Shown one piece after another: positions 1 to 6,483 of a stretch of 14,825 nt of DNA. Both the position numbers and the translations under genes were made by a program. The stretch comes from UBA4719 sp035654835 (GTDB lineage: Bacteria > Actinomycetota > Actinomycetes > Actinomycetales > Dermatophilaceae): positions 1-14,825 of the forward strand of contig DASRVZ010000192.1 of NCBI GenBank assembly GCA_035654835.1, given 5' to 3'. Below the pieces are notes generated by a model that was given only the letters and a program-made list of their open reading frames with translations, was not told where the DNA came from and made no database searches. Position 1 is the stretch's first letter. Each line of letters begins with the position of its first letter.

Positions 1-482
1 GGGGTGGGCGGGACGAGGTGGTGCGTCAGGGTCATCCCGGCGCCGAGCGCCAGAGAAAGTGTCACGTAGCGGCCGTTGAGCCGTCGGGCGATCGATCGGG
101 CCAGCGGGTTCATGATGACGAAGCCGGAGTCGCAGAAGACCGGGATGGAGACTATGGCACCGGTGCCTGCCATGGCCCAGTGTTCGCGGCCCTTACCCAT
201 GGCCTTGACGAAGGCGCGGGCCAGGGCATCGGCGGCACCGGAGACCTCGAGGATCTTGCCGATCCCGACACCGAGGCCGATCACGATCCCGATCGAGCCC
301 AGGGTGTTGCCGAAGCCCTTCGTGATCGAGTCGATCGTCTCGATGGGCGGGGCGCCGGCAACGAAGCCGGTGACCAGGGCAGCGAGAAGCAGGGCGACAA
401 AGGCATCGAGCCGAGTGCGCAGCACGACGATGATGATCGTCGAGATAGCCAGAACCAGCGCGAGCAGAAGCTGTAGATCCAC
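1..482 (-). CDS. GntP-family sugar-acid permease, 5' part (runs off window)
   Basis: This is the N-terminal 160 codons of an inner-membrane permease of the GntP (gluconate:H+ symporter) family, which import gluconate and related sugar acids or glycerate. Visible features are a first hydrophobic helix (residues about 3-21), a second (about 28-40), a glycine-rich segment GNTLGSIGIVIGLGVGIGKI, and the family blocks SIPVFCDSGFVIMNPLA and THHLVPPTP near the window edge. The GTG start at 480-482 is chosen because an AGGAGG ribosome-binding site lies four bases upstream. About two thirds of the protein lies outside the window. It is on the same strand as garR, 246 bp downstream of it, so the two may form a sugar-acid uptake and reduction unit, although hairpins between them may separate transcription. 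The family call is firm; the substrate is not. Confidence 0.9.
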   Translation of the reverse strand, partial: MDLQLLLALVLAISTIIIVVLRTRLDAFVALLLAALVTGFVAGAPPIETIDSITKGFGNTLGSIGIVIGLGVGIGKILEVSGAADALARAFVKAMGKGREHWAMAGTGAIVSIPVFCDSGFVIMNPLARSIARRLNGRYVTLSLALGAGMTLTHHLVPPT

Positions 483-630
483 CGGACCTCCTAGCGATTA
501 TTCCCAGAACGGGACGAGTGTGGACATCATCACCGCCCCAGTTGCGTAAAACAAGCGGTACCCATGAGTAACATGCGCAAAGTGAGCAATTAGACCTCCG
601 CGAACGACGCCACCACACCTCCCACGGTGA

Positions 631-719
631 CTCTGGGCCCCGGGCAGAGCGACTCAGCGATGGTCGGTCTGCATGCCGCGGCCGGCGACCGGGTAGACGG
701 CGACCCCAGGTCGGGGGTC
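631..719 (-). terminator. Two small hairpins after garR, possible terminator
   Basis: Ten bases beyond the garR stop is an inverted repeat GACCCC (702-707) / GGGGTC (714-719) with a six-base loop. Further on is CTCTG (631-635) / CAGAG (645-649) around a G/C-rich loop. Neither has a U-tract, which is common in high-GC actinobacteria. They could end or attenuate garR transcription before the permease gene. Only the short stems support this. Confidence 0.35.
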
Positions 720-728
720 ATGGCACGT

Positions 729-1616
729 CTAGCTCCGCGTGAGCCTGGTGTTGGCAAGCTTCTCGTAATACTGGACGAGACCGCTGTGATCCTCGAGCTC
801 GTGTCCGTCGACCTTGAGCGCGGTCATCATCTCGAGCAGGGCCGCCGTGAGTGGCACGGGCGCTCCGACGCTGTGCCCGGTGTCTATGGCGTTTGCGAGG
901 TCCTTGATGTGCAGCATGATCCGGAACCCCGGCGTGAAGTTGCGGTCGAGCATCATGGGGGCCTTGGCCTCCATGACGGTCGACCCGGCCAGGCCGCCGC
1001 GGATCGCTTGGTAGACAGCTTCAGCGTCGACGCCGGCCTTCTGGGCGAAGATGAGGGCCTCGGACACGGCGGCGACGTTGACCGCGACGACGATCTGGTT
1101 TGCGAGCTTGGCAATGTTGCCGGCGCCGATCTCGCCGACGCGCACGATCGAGGCACCCATGACTGCCAGGACGTGCTCGTATCTGTCGAATAGTTGCTGC
1201 GGGCCACCAACCATGAAGGACAGCGTGCCGTCGATGGCCTTGGGCTCGCCGCCGGACACTGGCGCATCCAGCATCGGAATGCCTTTTGCGCTTAGTGCTT
1301 CGCTCACCTCGCGGGAGACCAGCGGTGCGATCGAGCTCATGTCGATGTAGGCAAGACCGGTGTGGGCGCCCTCGAGAATGCCGCCCTCCCCGAGAACGAC
1401 CTGCTTCACGTGCGGAGAATTGGGCAGCATGGTCAGCACGAGGTCGACCTGCTCGGCGACGGCCTTGGGCGTGCCTGCCTTGGTTGCGCCGAGTGCCGTG
1501 AGCTCGGCGACAACTGCGGCGTTGCTGTCACGGACGACGAGCTCGTGCCCGGCTTCGACAAGGTTCTTGGCCATGGGTTTGCCCATGATCCCGAGTCCGA
1601 TGAATCCAATTCTCAC
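729..1616 (-). CDS. garR: 2-hydroxy-3-oxopropionate (tartronate semialdehyde) reductase
   Basis: A cytoplasmic NAD(P)H-dependent enzyme of the beta-hydroxyacid dehydrogenase family that reduces tartronate semialdehyde to D-glycerate in glucarate, galactarate or glyoxylate metabolism. The 295-residue product has the usual family length. It shows the N-terminal dinucleotide motif GFIGLGIMGKPMAKNL (residues 4-19), the substrate motif DAPVSGGEPKA (117-127), the catalytic lysine in GNIAKLANQ (K170) and the block AIRGGLAGST. Overall it reads very like E. coli GarR, including KDLANAIDT and the QYYEKLA tail. The GTG start is chosen because AAGGAG lies five bases upstream and the protein begins VRIGFIGLG. 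The frame stays open to about 2144 upstream, but that extension is not protein-like. 3-Hydroxyisobutyrate dehydrogenase is the alternative, less likely because of the GarR-specific blocks. Confidence 0.93.
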   Translation of the reverse strand: MRIGFIGLGIMGKPMAKNLVEAGHELVVRDSNAAVVAELTALGATKAGTPKAVAEQVDLVLTMLPNSPHVKQVVLGEGGILEGAHTGLAYIDMSSIAPLVSREVSEALSAKGIPMLDAPVSGGEPKAIDGTLSFMVGGPQQLFDRYEHVLAVMGASIVRVGEIGAGNIAKLANQIVVAVNVAAVSEALIFAQKAGVDAEAVYQAIRGGLAGSTVMEAKAPMMLDRNFTPGFRIMLHIKDLANAIDTGHSVGAPVPLTAALLEMMTALKVDGHELEDHSGLVQYYEKLANTRLTRS

Positions 1617-1635
1617 TGCAACTCCTTGATCTGAG

Positions 1636-1655
1636 GCGTTACTTGCTGGTAACGC
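1636..1655. promoter_or_regulatory. Inverted repeat upstream of garR, candidate operator
   Basis: A perfect 7-bp dyad GCGTTAC / GTAACGC with a six-base spacer lies just upstream of the garR ribosome-binding site, between garR and the divergent GntR-type relic. Its size and position suit the binding site of a dimeric regulator controlling garR. Which protein binds is unknown; the relic's ancestor is an obvious candidate, by inference only. Confidence 0.45.
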
Positions 1656-1796
1656 AGTGCGAGCACGAGATGGTTGGCGACCCAAAGCCCTCGCGCGAAA
1701 CTTCCATCCGAGAGTGAGTTTATGGCGAGCTATTCCGTGATCCGCACGGTTGTTCGTGAAGCCGTCTCCCGCCTGCAGGCCGCCGGACTCGTCTAG
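1653..1796 (+). pseudogene. Relic of a FadR/GntR-family transcriptional regulator
   Basis: An open frame from about 1653 to the TAG at 1794-1796 encodes a recognisable GntR winged-helix segment: KLPSESEF, then MASYSVIRTVVREAVSRLQ (from 1722) and AAGLV, followed directly by the stop. In intact FadR-type regulators this region reads LPSE.EL...GVSRTVVREA...L...GLV and continues into the wing and a ligand-binding domain. Here no start codon, wing or effector domain is present, and the next 47 bp lead into the SDR gene. It lies divergent from garR, the usual place for the regulator of a sugar-acid operon. The remnant cannot make a working repressor. The identification rests on the strong motif match over about 32 residues. 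Confidence 0.7.
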
Positions 1797-1842
1797 GTGA
1801 GTCAATGGCGCTGTCCGGGGCAGGCGCTGGCAGACTGGGCTG

Positions 1843-2607
1843 ATGACTGAAGGGGTCGGGCGACGTCGCATTCTCGTTACTGGTGGGTCACGCGGGATCG
1901 GTGCGGCGATCTGCGAGGGGTTCGCGCAACTCGGTGACGTGGTGGCAGTCCACTGCAGTGCCAACCGGGATGCCGCAGAGGCGCTGGCGGCGTCACTGCC
2001 CGGATCTGGCCACCATGTGGTGCAGGCGGATCTGCGGGACGCTGACGCGGTCCGGGTGATGGTCGATGACGCAGCGGCAGCCTTGGGCGGCATCGACGTC
2101 CTCGTGAACAACGCCGGGGTCTTCGTGGCACACCCGATCGACAAGGTGACCTACGAACAGTGGCAGCAAGCTTGGGCTGACACGCTGGGGGTCAACCTGG
2201 TTGGTGCGGCGAACGTGACGTGGTGCGCCGTTCGCTACATGCCAGGCGACGGCTCCGCGCGCATTGTGAACGTCGGTTCGCGGGGGGCTTTCCGTGGCGA
2301 GCCGAGGAGCCCGGCCTATGGGGCCAGCAAGGCAGCACTTGCCGCTTTCGGACAGTCACTCGCCAGGGCGCTCGGGCCGTCTGGTGTGTCCGTGACCACA
2401 GTTGCTCCGGGCTTTGTGGAGACCGAGATGGCGGCAGCGTCTCTTGAGGGCGAGGCCGGGGTAATCCGCCGAGCGGAAAGCCCGCTCAACCGGGTGGCAT
2501 CGCCTGCCGAGGTGGCCGACGCGGTTGTGTATCTCGCCTCCCGGCAGGCGCAGCTGGCCTCTGGGTCGATCCTTGACCTCAACGGTGCCTCCTACCTGCG
2601 CATGTAG
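1843..2607 (+). CDS. SDR-family oxidoreductase
   Basis: A classical short-chain dehydrogenase/reductase of 254 residues, the usual length for this cytoplasmic NAD(P)(H)-dependent family. It shows the Rossmann motif TGGSRGIG (13-20), NNAG (89-92), the active-site Asn in GVNL (N118), Ser in VGSRG (S146) and YGASK (Y159, K163), then APGFVETEM and a C-terminal LASGSILDLNGA. It is annotated best as a FabG-like or sugar-alcohol-type SDR of unknown substrate. No good Shine-Dalgarno precedes ATG 1843, but CAGACT at 1831-1836 sits six bases upstream and could be a -10 box for a leaderless transcript. It occupies the place expected for the rest of the broken GntR-type regulator, so it may have been inserted there. 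Confidence 0.9.
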   Translation: MTEGVGRRRILVTGGSRGIGAAICEGFAQLGDVVAVHCSANRDAAEALAASLPGSGHHVVQADLRDADAVRVMVDDAAAALGGIDVLVNNAGVFVAHPIDKVTYEQWQQAWADTLGVNLVGAANVTWCAVRYMPGDGSARIVNVGSRGAFRGEPRSPAYGASKAALAAFGQSLARALGPSGVSVTTVAPGFVETEMAAASLEGEAGVIRRAESPLNRVASPAEVADAVVYLASRQAQLASGSILDLNGASYLRM

Positions 2608-2659
2608 AGCCCCAGATCACACCTTCAGCCTTGGTCAGCAGGTCGAGAGCACACGTCCG

Positions 2660-2684
2660 GTCATCCTTCCCTCGGGGGGATGAC
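2660..2684 (+). terminator. Hairpin after the SDR gene, likely terminator
   Basis: GTCATCC (2660-2666) pairs perfectly with GGATGAC (2678-2684), with CCC/GGG pairing inside and a three-base loop. It starts 52 bp after the SDR stop. No U-tract follows. Confidence 0.45.
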
Positions 2685-2716
2685 TGCTGGCAAGGCTTTG
2701 CTTCAAGGCCGACGTG

Positions 2717-2906
2717 AGCTCGGGTCCGCTGGCTGGCCGAAGGAGTAGCCTCTGGGAGGCTGCGCTTCCCGAGACCCTGGCGGCGTGGGTATGGGCTCCT
2801 GTGCTGCTCCCGAATCTCGGTGGTCCCGGGCCCTGAACACTGCCGATGCTGACGTAGGGCAGGTCGCCAGCAAGTTCACGCTTGAAGCCCGTTGGTAACG
2901 ACGGCT
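2717..2906 (+). other. Stretch rich in stem-loops, possible structured RNA
   Basis: The non-coding stretch after the SDR holds several stems: CTCGGG (2719-2724) with CCCGAG (2768-2773), enclosing a perfect hairpin AGCCTC TGG GAGGCT (2747-2761); and a bulged hairpin at 2886-2906 (AGCC CGTT / AACG GGCT around GGT). The density of stems suggests a folded RNA or a remnant of one; a group II intron piece is conceivable but I see no domain V. No convincing protein frame covers it. Weak support. Confidence 0.2.
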
Positions 2907-3019
2907 CCCGATGAACGTCAACCAACTGCTATTCGAGGTTGCCTTGCAGCCATCATCTTGCTCTCCTGCTTCAGGTCTTTCGGTCATCGTCCCCTGTCGG
3001 CGGCCACCAGGCACTTTGC

Positions 3020-3211
3020 GAGTGCCTCAGTGCGCCGAGTGGTGAGGACCTCCAGACAGCTGCCGAACGAGCGATTTACGGACTCCGTAACCGAATCGTG
3101 CACTTTCGTCCGGGGTCCTTGCCCGTTGACGTCGAAGCGATTAATTGGAACCAGCTTTGCACCTTGCTGGTCAGCGTCGTATTCGACGCCTTCTCGCATG
3201 CATACGTGTAA
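3020..3211 (+). pseudogene. C-terminal remnant of an unknown protein
   Basis: The frame ending at the stop near 3211 reads as natural protein over its last about 60 residues: DLQTAAERAIYGLRNRIVHF, then RPGSLPVDVEAINWNQLC and TLLVSVVFDAFSHAYV. The RNRIVHF motif resembles the RxxxxH-type segment of HEPN-like all-alpha domains, a suggestion only. Upstream in the same frame the sequence stops looking like protein and there is no plausible start with a ribosome-binding site, so it is probably the tail of a deleted gene. From here to 3448 I see no other gene, only regulatory-looking sequence before the AKR. Confidence 0.4.
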
Positions 3212-3415
3212 GGCGAGGAGGGCGACACCTCGAGACATGCGACGCCTCCTGAACAAGGAGCGCGACGTAGAAACGACGGGTGCCCGGCGGACCGGCTGCC
3301 ATATCGTGTGCGTCACTCCGCCGCTAACGGGCGGCAACCTACCGGCCGTTACCGGATCACCGATAATCGATCGTTGCTGCTTCACGAGGCATATCACCGA
3401 CGGAGTGCCCGCGAG

Positions 3416-3448
3416 TTGCCTTTGGCCCGGCCGTCATAGGGTCGGGTC
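3416..3448 (+). promoter_or_regulatory. Candidate promoter for a leaderless AKR transcript
   Basis: TAGGGT at 3437-3442 fits the actinobacterial -10 pattern TANNNT and lies six bases before ATG 3449, so transcription would begin at the start codon. TTGCCT at 3416-3421 is a possible -35 box, 15 bp upstream. No Shine-Dalgarno is present, in keeping with a leaderless mRNA. An inverted repeat TAACGG (3325-3330) / CCGTTA (3346-3351) about 70 bp further up might bind a regulator. Confidence 0.4.
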
Positions 3449-4435
3449 ATGGAGTCGAGACAGCTGGGTCGCACGGGTCGTCAGGTGGGGGTCATCGGGC
3501 TGGGGTGCTGGCAGCTCGGTGCGGACTGGGGGGCGGTCAGCGAGCAGGACGCGCTCGCGACGCTGCACGCCGCCGTCGACGCCGGGGTGAGTTTCCTCGA
3601 CACCGCCGACGTGTACGGCGACGGGCGTAGCGAGCAGCTGGTCGGGCGGCTGCTGCGCGAGCGCGGCGATGCTGGCCTGACGGTGGCCACGAAGATGGGA
3701 CGGCGTGCCGACCCGCACGTGCCCGAGGCCTTCACCGGTGAGGCCCTGCGCGCCTGGAACGACCGAAGCCGCCGCAACCTCGGCGTCGACACCCTCGACC
3801 TGGTGCAGCTGCACTGCCCGCCAACGCCGGTGTACTCAAGCGAGGCGGTGTTCGACACGCTGGACGCGATGGTCGACGAGGGCCGGATGAAGGCCTACGG
3901 CGTCTCGGTCGAGACCTGTGACGAGGCGCTGACGAGCATCGCTCGGCCACACGTGGCGAGCGTGCAGATCGTCCTCAACGCCTTCCGGCGCAAGCCGCTC
4001 GAACTGGTTCTGCCGGCAGCGGCGGCGGCCGGTGTGGGCATCATCGCTCGGGTGCCGTTGGCCAGCGGACTGCTCGCCGGCAAGTACGTCGAGTCGACCA
4101 CTTTCGCGGCGGACGACCACCGCACGTACAACCGCTCCGGCGAGGCCTTCGACGTCGGCGAGACCTTCTCGGGCGTGCCCTTCGAAGTGGGGGTGGCCGC
4201 GGCCCGCGAGGTCGCCGCGATGACGCCGCAGGGAGTGACGACCGCGCAGCTCGCGCTGCGTTGGGTCATCGACCAACCCGGCGTCAGCGTGGTGATCCCG
4301 GGCGCACGGACGGCGGCGCAGGCCCGCGCCAACGCCGAGGCGGCCGATGTCCGCGCGCTTGACGACGCCACCCTGTCGGCGCTCGAGGTCATCTATAACG
4401 AGCGTATCCACAGGCACGTTCATGACAGGTGGTGA
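3449..4435 (+). CDS. Aldo/keto reductase (first of five)
   Basis: A 328-residue NAD(P)H-dependent aldo/keto reductase with a TIM-barrel fold, acting on an unknown aldehyde, ketone or sugar. The catalytic tetrad is complete: D51 and Y56 in FLDTADVYG, K82 in VATKMG and H122 in LVQLHCP. The C-terminal cofactor loop VVIPGARTAAQARAN is present. The N-terminus MESRQLGRTGRQVGVIGLGC is typical, which fixes the start at 3449. Length and motifs indicate an intact enzyme. It appears to be a single-gene transcript: the fragments on both sides are relics, and the next intact gene faces it convergently. It differs clearly from the other AKRs here, for example in the missing GTM or GCMGM segment. Confidence 0.9.
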   Translation: MESRQLGRTGRQVGVIGLGCWQLGADWGAVSEQDALATLHAAVDAGVSFLDTADVYGDGRSEQLVGRLLRERGDAGLTVATKMGRRADPHVPEAFTGEALRAWNDRSRRNLGVDTLDLVQLHCPPTPVYSSEAVFDTLDAMVDEGRMKAYGVSVETCDEALTSIARPHVASVQIVLNAFRRKPLELVLPAAAAAGVGIIARVPLASGLLAGKYVESTTFAADDHRTYNRSGEAFDVGETFSGVPFEVGVAAAREVAAMTPQGVTTAQLALRWVIDQPGVSVVIPGARTAAQARANAEAADVRALDDATLSALEVIYNERIHRHVHDRW

Positions 4436-4479
4436 GCAGCCACAGCCGCCGCGACCGAGGGCCGGGACGGATCTGGGGG

Positions 4480-4630
4480 ACAGCAGGTGCTCCTCCTGGG
4501 TGGAGTTGGCGCCTTCGGCCACGAGCGGTCGGCCGGTGAGGTAACTGGTTGGGAGCGGAAGGCGAGGAATGCCACGAGCTCAGCGACGTCCTGCGACCGG
4601 GCCGTCCGACTGGTGTCGCGGCGCCATCAC
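4480..4630 (-). pseudogene. Frameshifted C-terminal remnant of an SDR oxidoreductase
   Basis: On the minus strand, codons from about 4630 read RRDTSRTARSQDVAELVAFL, the cofactor-proximal C-terminal segment of SDR enzymes (usually ...P.DVA.LVAFLAS). Near 4550 the match moves to another frame, which reads TSYLTGRPLVAEGANSTQ and then EEHLL, matching the SDR ending .SYLTG..L.V.GG. Restoring one base joins them as FLAFRSQ-TSYLTGRP. The rest of the SDR, including its Rossmann motif and active site, is absent, and the second frame runs without a proper stop into the antisense of the AKR. I see nothing convincing between 4631 and 4871. Confidence 0.6.
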
Positions 4631-4871
4631 CAGCTCGTGTTCGGAGGCCGACGGGGTGCGCTGGTGAACTGGTCTGACGTTCGTCGTCGTCCCAACATCA
4701 ACCTGGAACCGCGAGCTCGACCGAGCCGCGTAGCGCGTGAGTCATCCCGTTGTAGTCGCCCATGCGCTCTACCACCGGGCCGCAGGACGATCCGGCAAAG
4801 CATACGTGAGTGCACGCAAACAAGTACTGGCACAGGACGTCCATAGGCATGACCGGTGACCGCCTGCTCGC

Positions 4872-5834
4872 TCAGTAGCGGGCGCCAACCACGTTGTCGC
4901 CCAATGGATCCAGCACCGCGAGGTCATCGGAGTCGAGGGTGATCTGGACGGCGGCAACGTTCTGCTCGAGCCACTTGACCCGCTTTGTGCCCGGGATCGG
5001 CGCGAGGCTGATGCCGAGTCGCGCCCCTCGACCGTGGACCCACGCCAGGGCGACCTGTGCAGGGGTGATGCCCTTTCGCTCGGCGACCCGCGCAACGGCG
5101 TCGGCGATCGCCTGATTGGCATGGCCTGCCGCGCCGGTAAAGCGGGGGTTGTGGCCGCGGAAGTCCTTGTCTCCCAACGAGTCGGGCTTGACCGTGCCGG
5201 TCAGGAACCCTCGGCCTAGTGGGGAGTAGGGCACCAGCGCGACGCCGAGCTCTCGCATCGCATCCAGGACTTCGGTCTCGGGGTCCCGGGTCCAAAGCGA
5301 GTACTCGGACTGGACCGCGGTGATGGGATGCACAGTGTGGGCGCGACGGAGCAGTTCGCTGTTCACCTCGGACAATCCGATGTGACGGACCTTCCCGGCC
5401 TGCACCAGCTCGGACATCGCCTCGACGGTCTCCTCGATCTCTGCGTTCTGTGGTGGCCGGTGCAGGTAATAGAGGTCGATGACGTCGACCCCGAGGCGCT
5501 GCAGCGACGCGTCGCACGCAGCACGGACGTACGCCGCGTCGCCGCGAAGCTGGCGGGCGCCGTCGCCTGAGCTGCGGTCGATGCCGAACTTCGTTGCCAG
5601 CTGGACCTTTTCGCGACGATCGTGGATGGCCCGCCCGACGAGGACCTCGTTGTGGCCGGAGCCGTAGACGTCGGCCGTGTCGATGAACGTGACCCCGAGC
5701 TCGATGGCCCGGTGGATGGTGCTGATCGACTCGTCCCAGTCGGCCTGTCCGTACGACTGGCTCATGCCCATACACCCCAGACCCTGAGCAGAGACCTCGA
5801 GGCCGTTGGTGCTTCCGAGGGTGATGTGCTTCAT
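4872..5834 (-). CDS. Aldo/keto reductase, AKR13-like (second of five)
   Basis: A 320-residue AKR whose N-terminal block LEVSAQGLGCMGMSQSYG is typical of the AKR13/YakC-like group. The catalytic tetrad is complete: D52 and Y57 in FIDTADVYG, K82 in LATKFG and H125 in LYYLHRP. The phosphate-binding loop SLAPIPGTKRVKWLEQN is at the C-terminus. ATG at 5832-5834 is chosen because GGAG lies eight bases upstream and the protein begins MKHITLGS; the frame is open 36 codons further up but that part overlaps another relic and is not protein-like. It faces the first AKR convergently. Substrate unknown. Confidence 0.9.
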   Translation of the reverse strand: MKHITLGSTNGLEVSAQGLGCMGMSQSYGQADWDESISTIHRAIELGVTFIDTADVYGSGHNEVLVGRAIHDRREKVQLATKFGIDRSSGDGARQLRGDAAYVRAACDASLQRLGVDVIDLYYLHRPPQNAEIEETVEAMSELVQAGKVRHIGLSEVNSELLRRAHTVHPITAVQSEYSLWTRDPETEVLDAMRELGVALVPYSPLGRGFLTGTVKPDSLGDKDFRGHNPRFTGAAGHANQAIADAVARVAERKGITPAQVALAWVHGRGARLGISLAPIPGTKRVKWLEQNVAAVQITLDSDDLAVLDPLGDNVVGARY

Positions 5835-5838
5835 GTGT

Positions 5839-5967
5839 TCAGCTCCGTTCTGCCGCGAGGCGGCGTCGGTAGATCGTGATCTTGGTGGCGAGCAACTCTG
5901 TCCAGGCGTCGATCTCGGCACGCAAGTGAGCGAGGGTGACAACCCTCTGTCGGGTGAGGTCCGACAT
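5839..5967 (-). pseudogene. Probable transposase C-terminal remnant
   Basis: A 42-codon frame reads MSDLTRQRVVTLAHLRAEID, then AWTELLATKITIYRRRLA and a stop, just upstream of the AKR13-like gene on the same strand. The pattern L.RQ......L..EIDAW followed by a basic tail resembles the end of IS630-type transposases, where W and a TIDWRFT-like block occur. No DDE motifs, no terminal repeats and no rest of the gene are visible. It could be another kind of gene remnant; the resemblance is by eye over a short stretch. Confidence 0.35.
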
Positions 5968-6043
5968 AGCCGAGTTCATCGGCGACCGCCAGAACCCGGT
6001 CCGAAGCCTGGCGGACTGCTGATAGGGGTAGGAGAACGCATCA

Positions 6044-6080
6044 TGCAGACCAACGCCGACGTGGTCGGCGTTGGTCTGCA
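6044..6080. terminator. Perfect 17-bp palindrome with 3-bp loop
   Basis: TGCAGACCAACGCCGAC (6044-6060) is followed, after GTG, by its exact reverse complement (6064-6080). It is the strongest dyad in the window. It lies about 25 bp beyond the stop of the small minus-strand ORF at 6105-6332 and would form a very stable RNA hairpin on either strand, so an intrinsic terminator is the simplest reading. No U-tract is present. An operator or a mobile-element end are alternatives. Confidence 0.5.
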
Positions 6081-6104
6081 GCGACACTCGTCCCACGGTG
6101 ACAC

Positions 6105-6332
6105 TCAGCTTCCGCCCCTGCACGCGCCTGAGGGGACCGGGGCGTGCGCCCTTACCGATCGTGGCGCTACGACGTCGGCCAGGTGGCGTAGCCCGCCCGC
6201 GACCGCCCTACGCGTGCGCGGGGCCACTGGAACGCTACCGATGTGAGGCACGACCGGGCCGCCGGGTAGTGCGCTGCGCGCTTCTTGGGCCGCCCGCTGA
6301 GCCAGGATCAGCGCGATCGGCAGCGGGTCCAT
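6105..6332 (-). CDS. Small hypothetical protein (75 aa)
   Basis: The frame starts MDPLPIALILAQRAAQEARS, continues into a basic, alanine-rich stretch with APRTRRAVAGGLRHLADVVA, and ends in a low-complexity tail. Codon third positions are strongly GC as in neighbouring genes, and the segment looks like small actinobacterial proteins with one amphipathic helix, but I do not recognise a family. No good ribosome-binding site precedes ATG 6332. It lies 151 bp downstream of the third AKR on the same strand and is followed by the perfect palindrome. It could be a chance ORF. Confidence 0.4.
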   Translation of the reverse strand: MDPLPIALILAQRAAQEARSALPGGPVVPHIGSVPVAPRTRRAVAGGLRHLADVVAPRSVRAHAPVPSGACRGGS

Positions 6333-6361
6333 GTCAACTGCATTCTTTCTTAGTGTTCGAT

Positions 6362-6393
6362 ACCGGAACAGAGCGTTGTGTGTCTGTCCCGGT
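6362..6393. repeat. Imperfect 11-bp inverted repeat after the third AKR
   Basis: ACCGGAACAGA (6362-6372) and TCTGTCCCGGT (6383-6393) are inverted copies with one mismatch that can still pair as G-U in RNA on one strand. They lie about 90 bp beyond the stop of the minus-strand AKR and about 30 bp before the small ORF. This could be a terminator for the AKR or an operator for the small ORF. Confidence 0.35.
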
Positions 6394-6483
6394 CAAGAAG
6401 GTTCTTCAGTTGTCCTTGAAATGCGGAGCGCGGAACGTCCGAAGTCAGGGATGCTGTGGGGCCTCAGCCGGGGTGCTGCCGCT

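Noticed and set aside
18..618. Several long open frames opposite or out of frame with the GntP permease
   Set aside because: They are arginine/serine-rich shadows of the permease gene, which alone shows family motifs.
1617..2144. N-terminal extension of the garR frame upstream of the GTG at 1616
   Set aside because: It is antisense to the GntR relic and the SDR, has no family similarity, and a good ribosome-binding site marks the internal GTG.
3321..3360. Cluster of TAACGG/CCGTTA and CCGG motifs as a strong operator
   Set aside because: Arms are short and partly overlapping; kept only as a remark under the AKR promoter.
2892..3590. A 232-codon plus-strand frame crossing into the first AKR
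   Set aside because: It has biased shadow-like composition, overlaps the AKR start in another frame, and shows no recognisable motif.
3836..4522. A 228-codon minus-strand frame antisense to the first AKR
   Set aside because: Only its first about 20 residues match anything (the SDR tail); the rest is an antisense shadow of the AKR.
4631..4871. Possible coding frames between the SDR tail and the second AKR
   Set aside because: Short pieces in all frames are broken by stops and none resembles a family.
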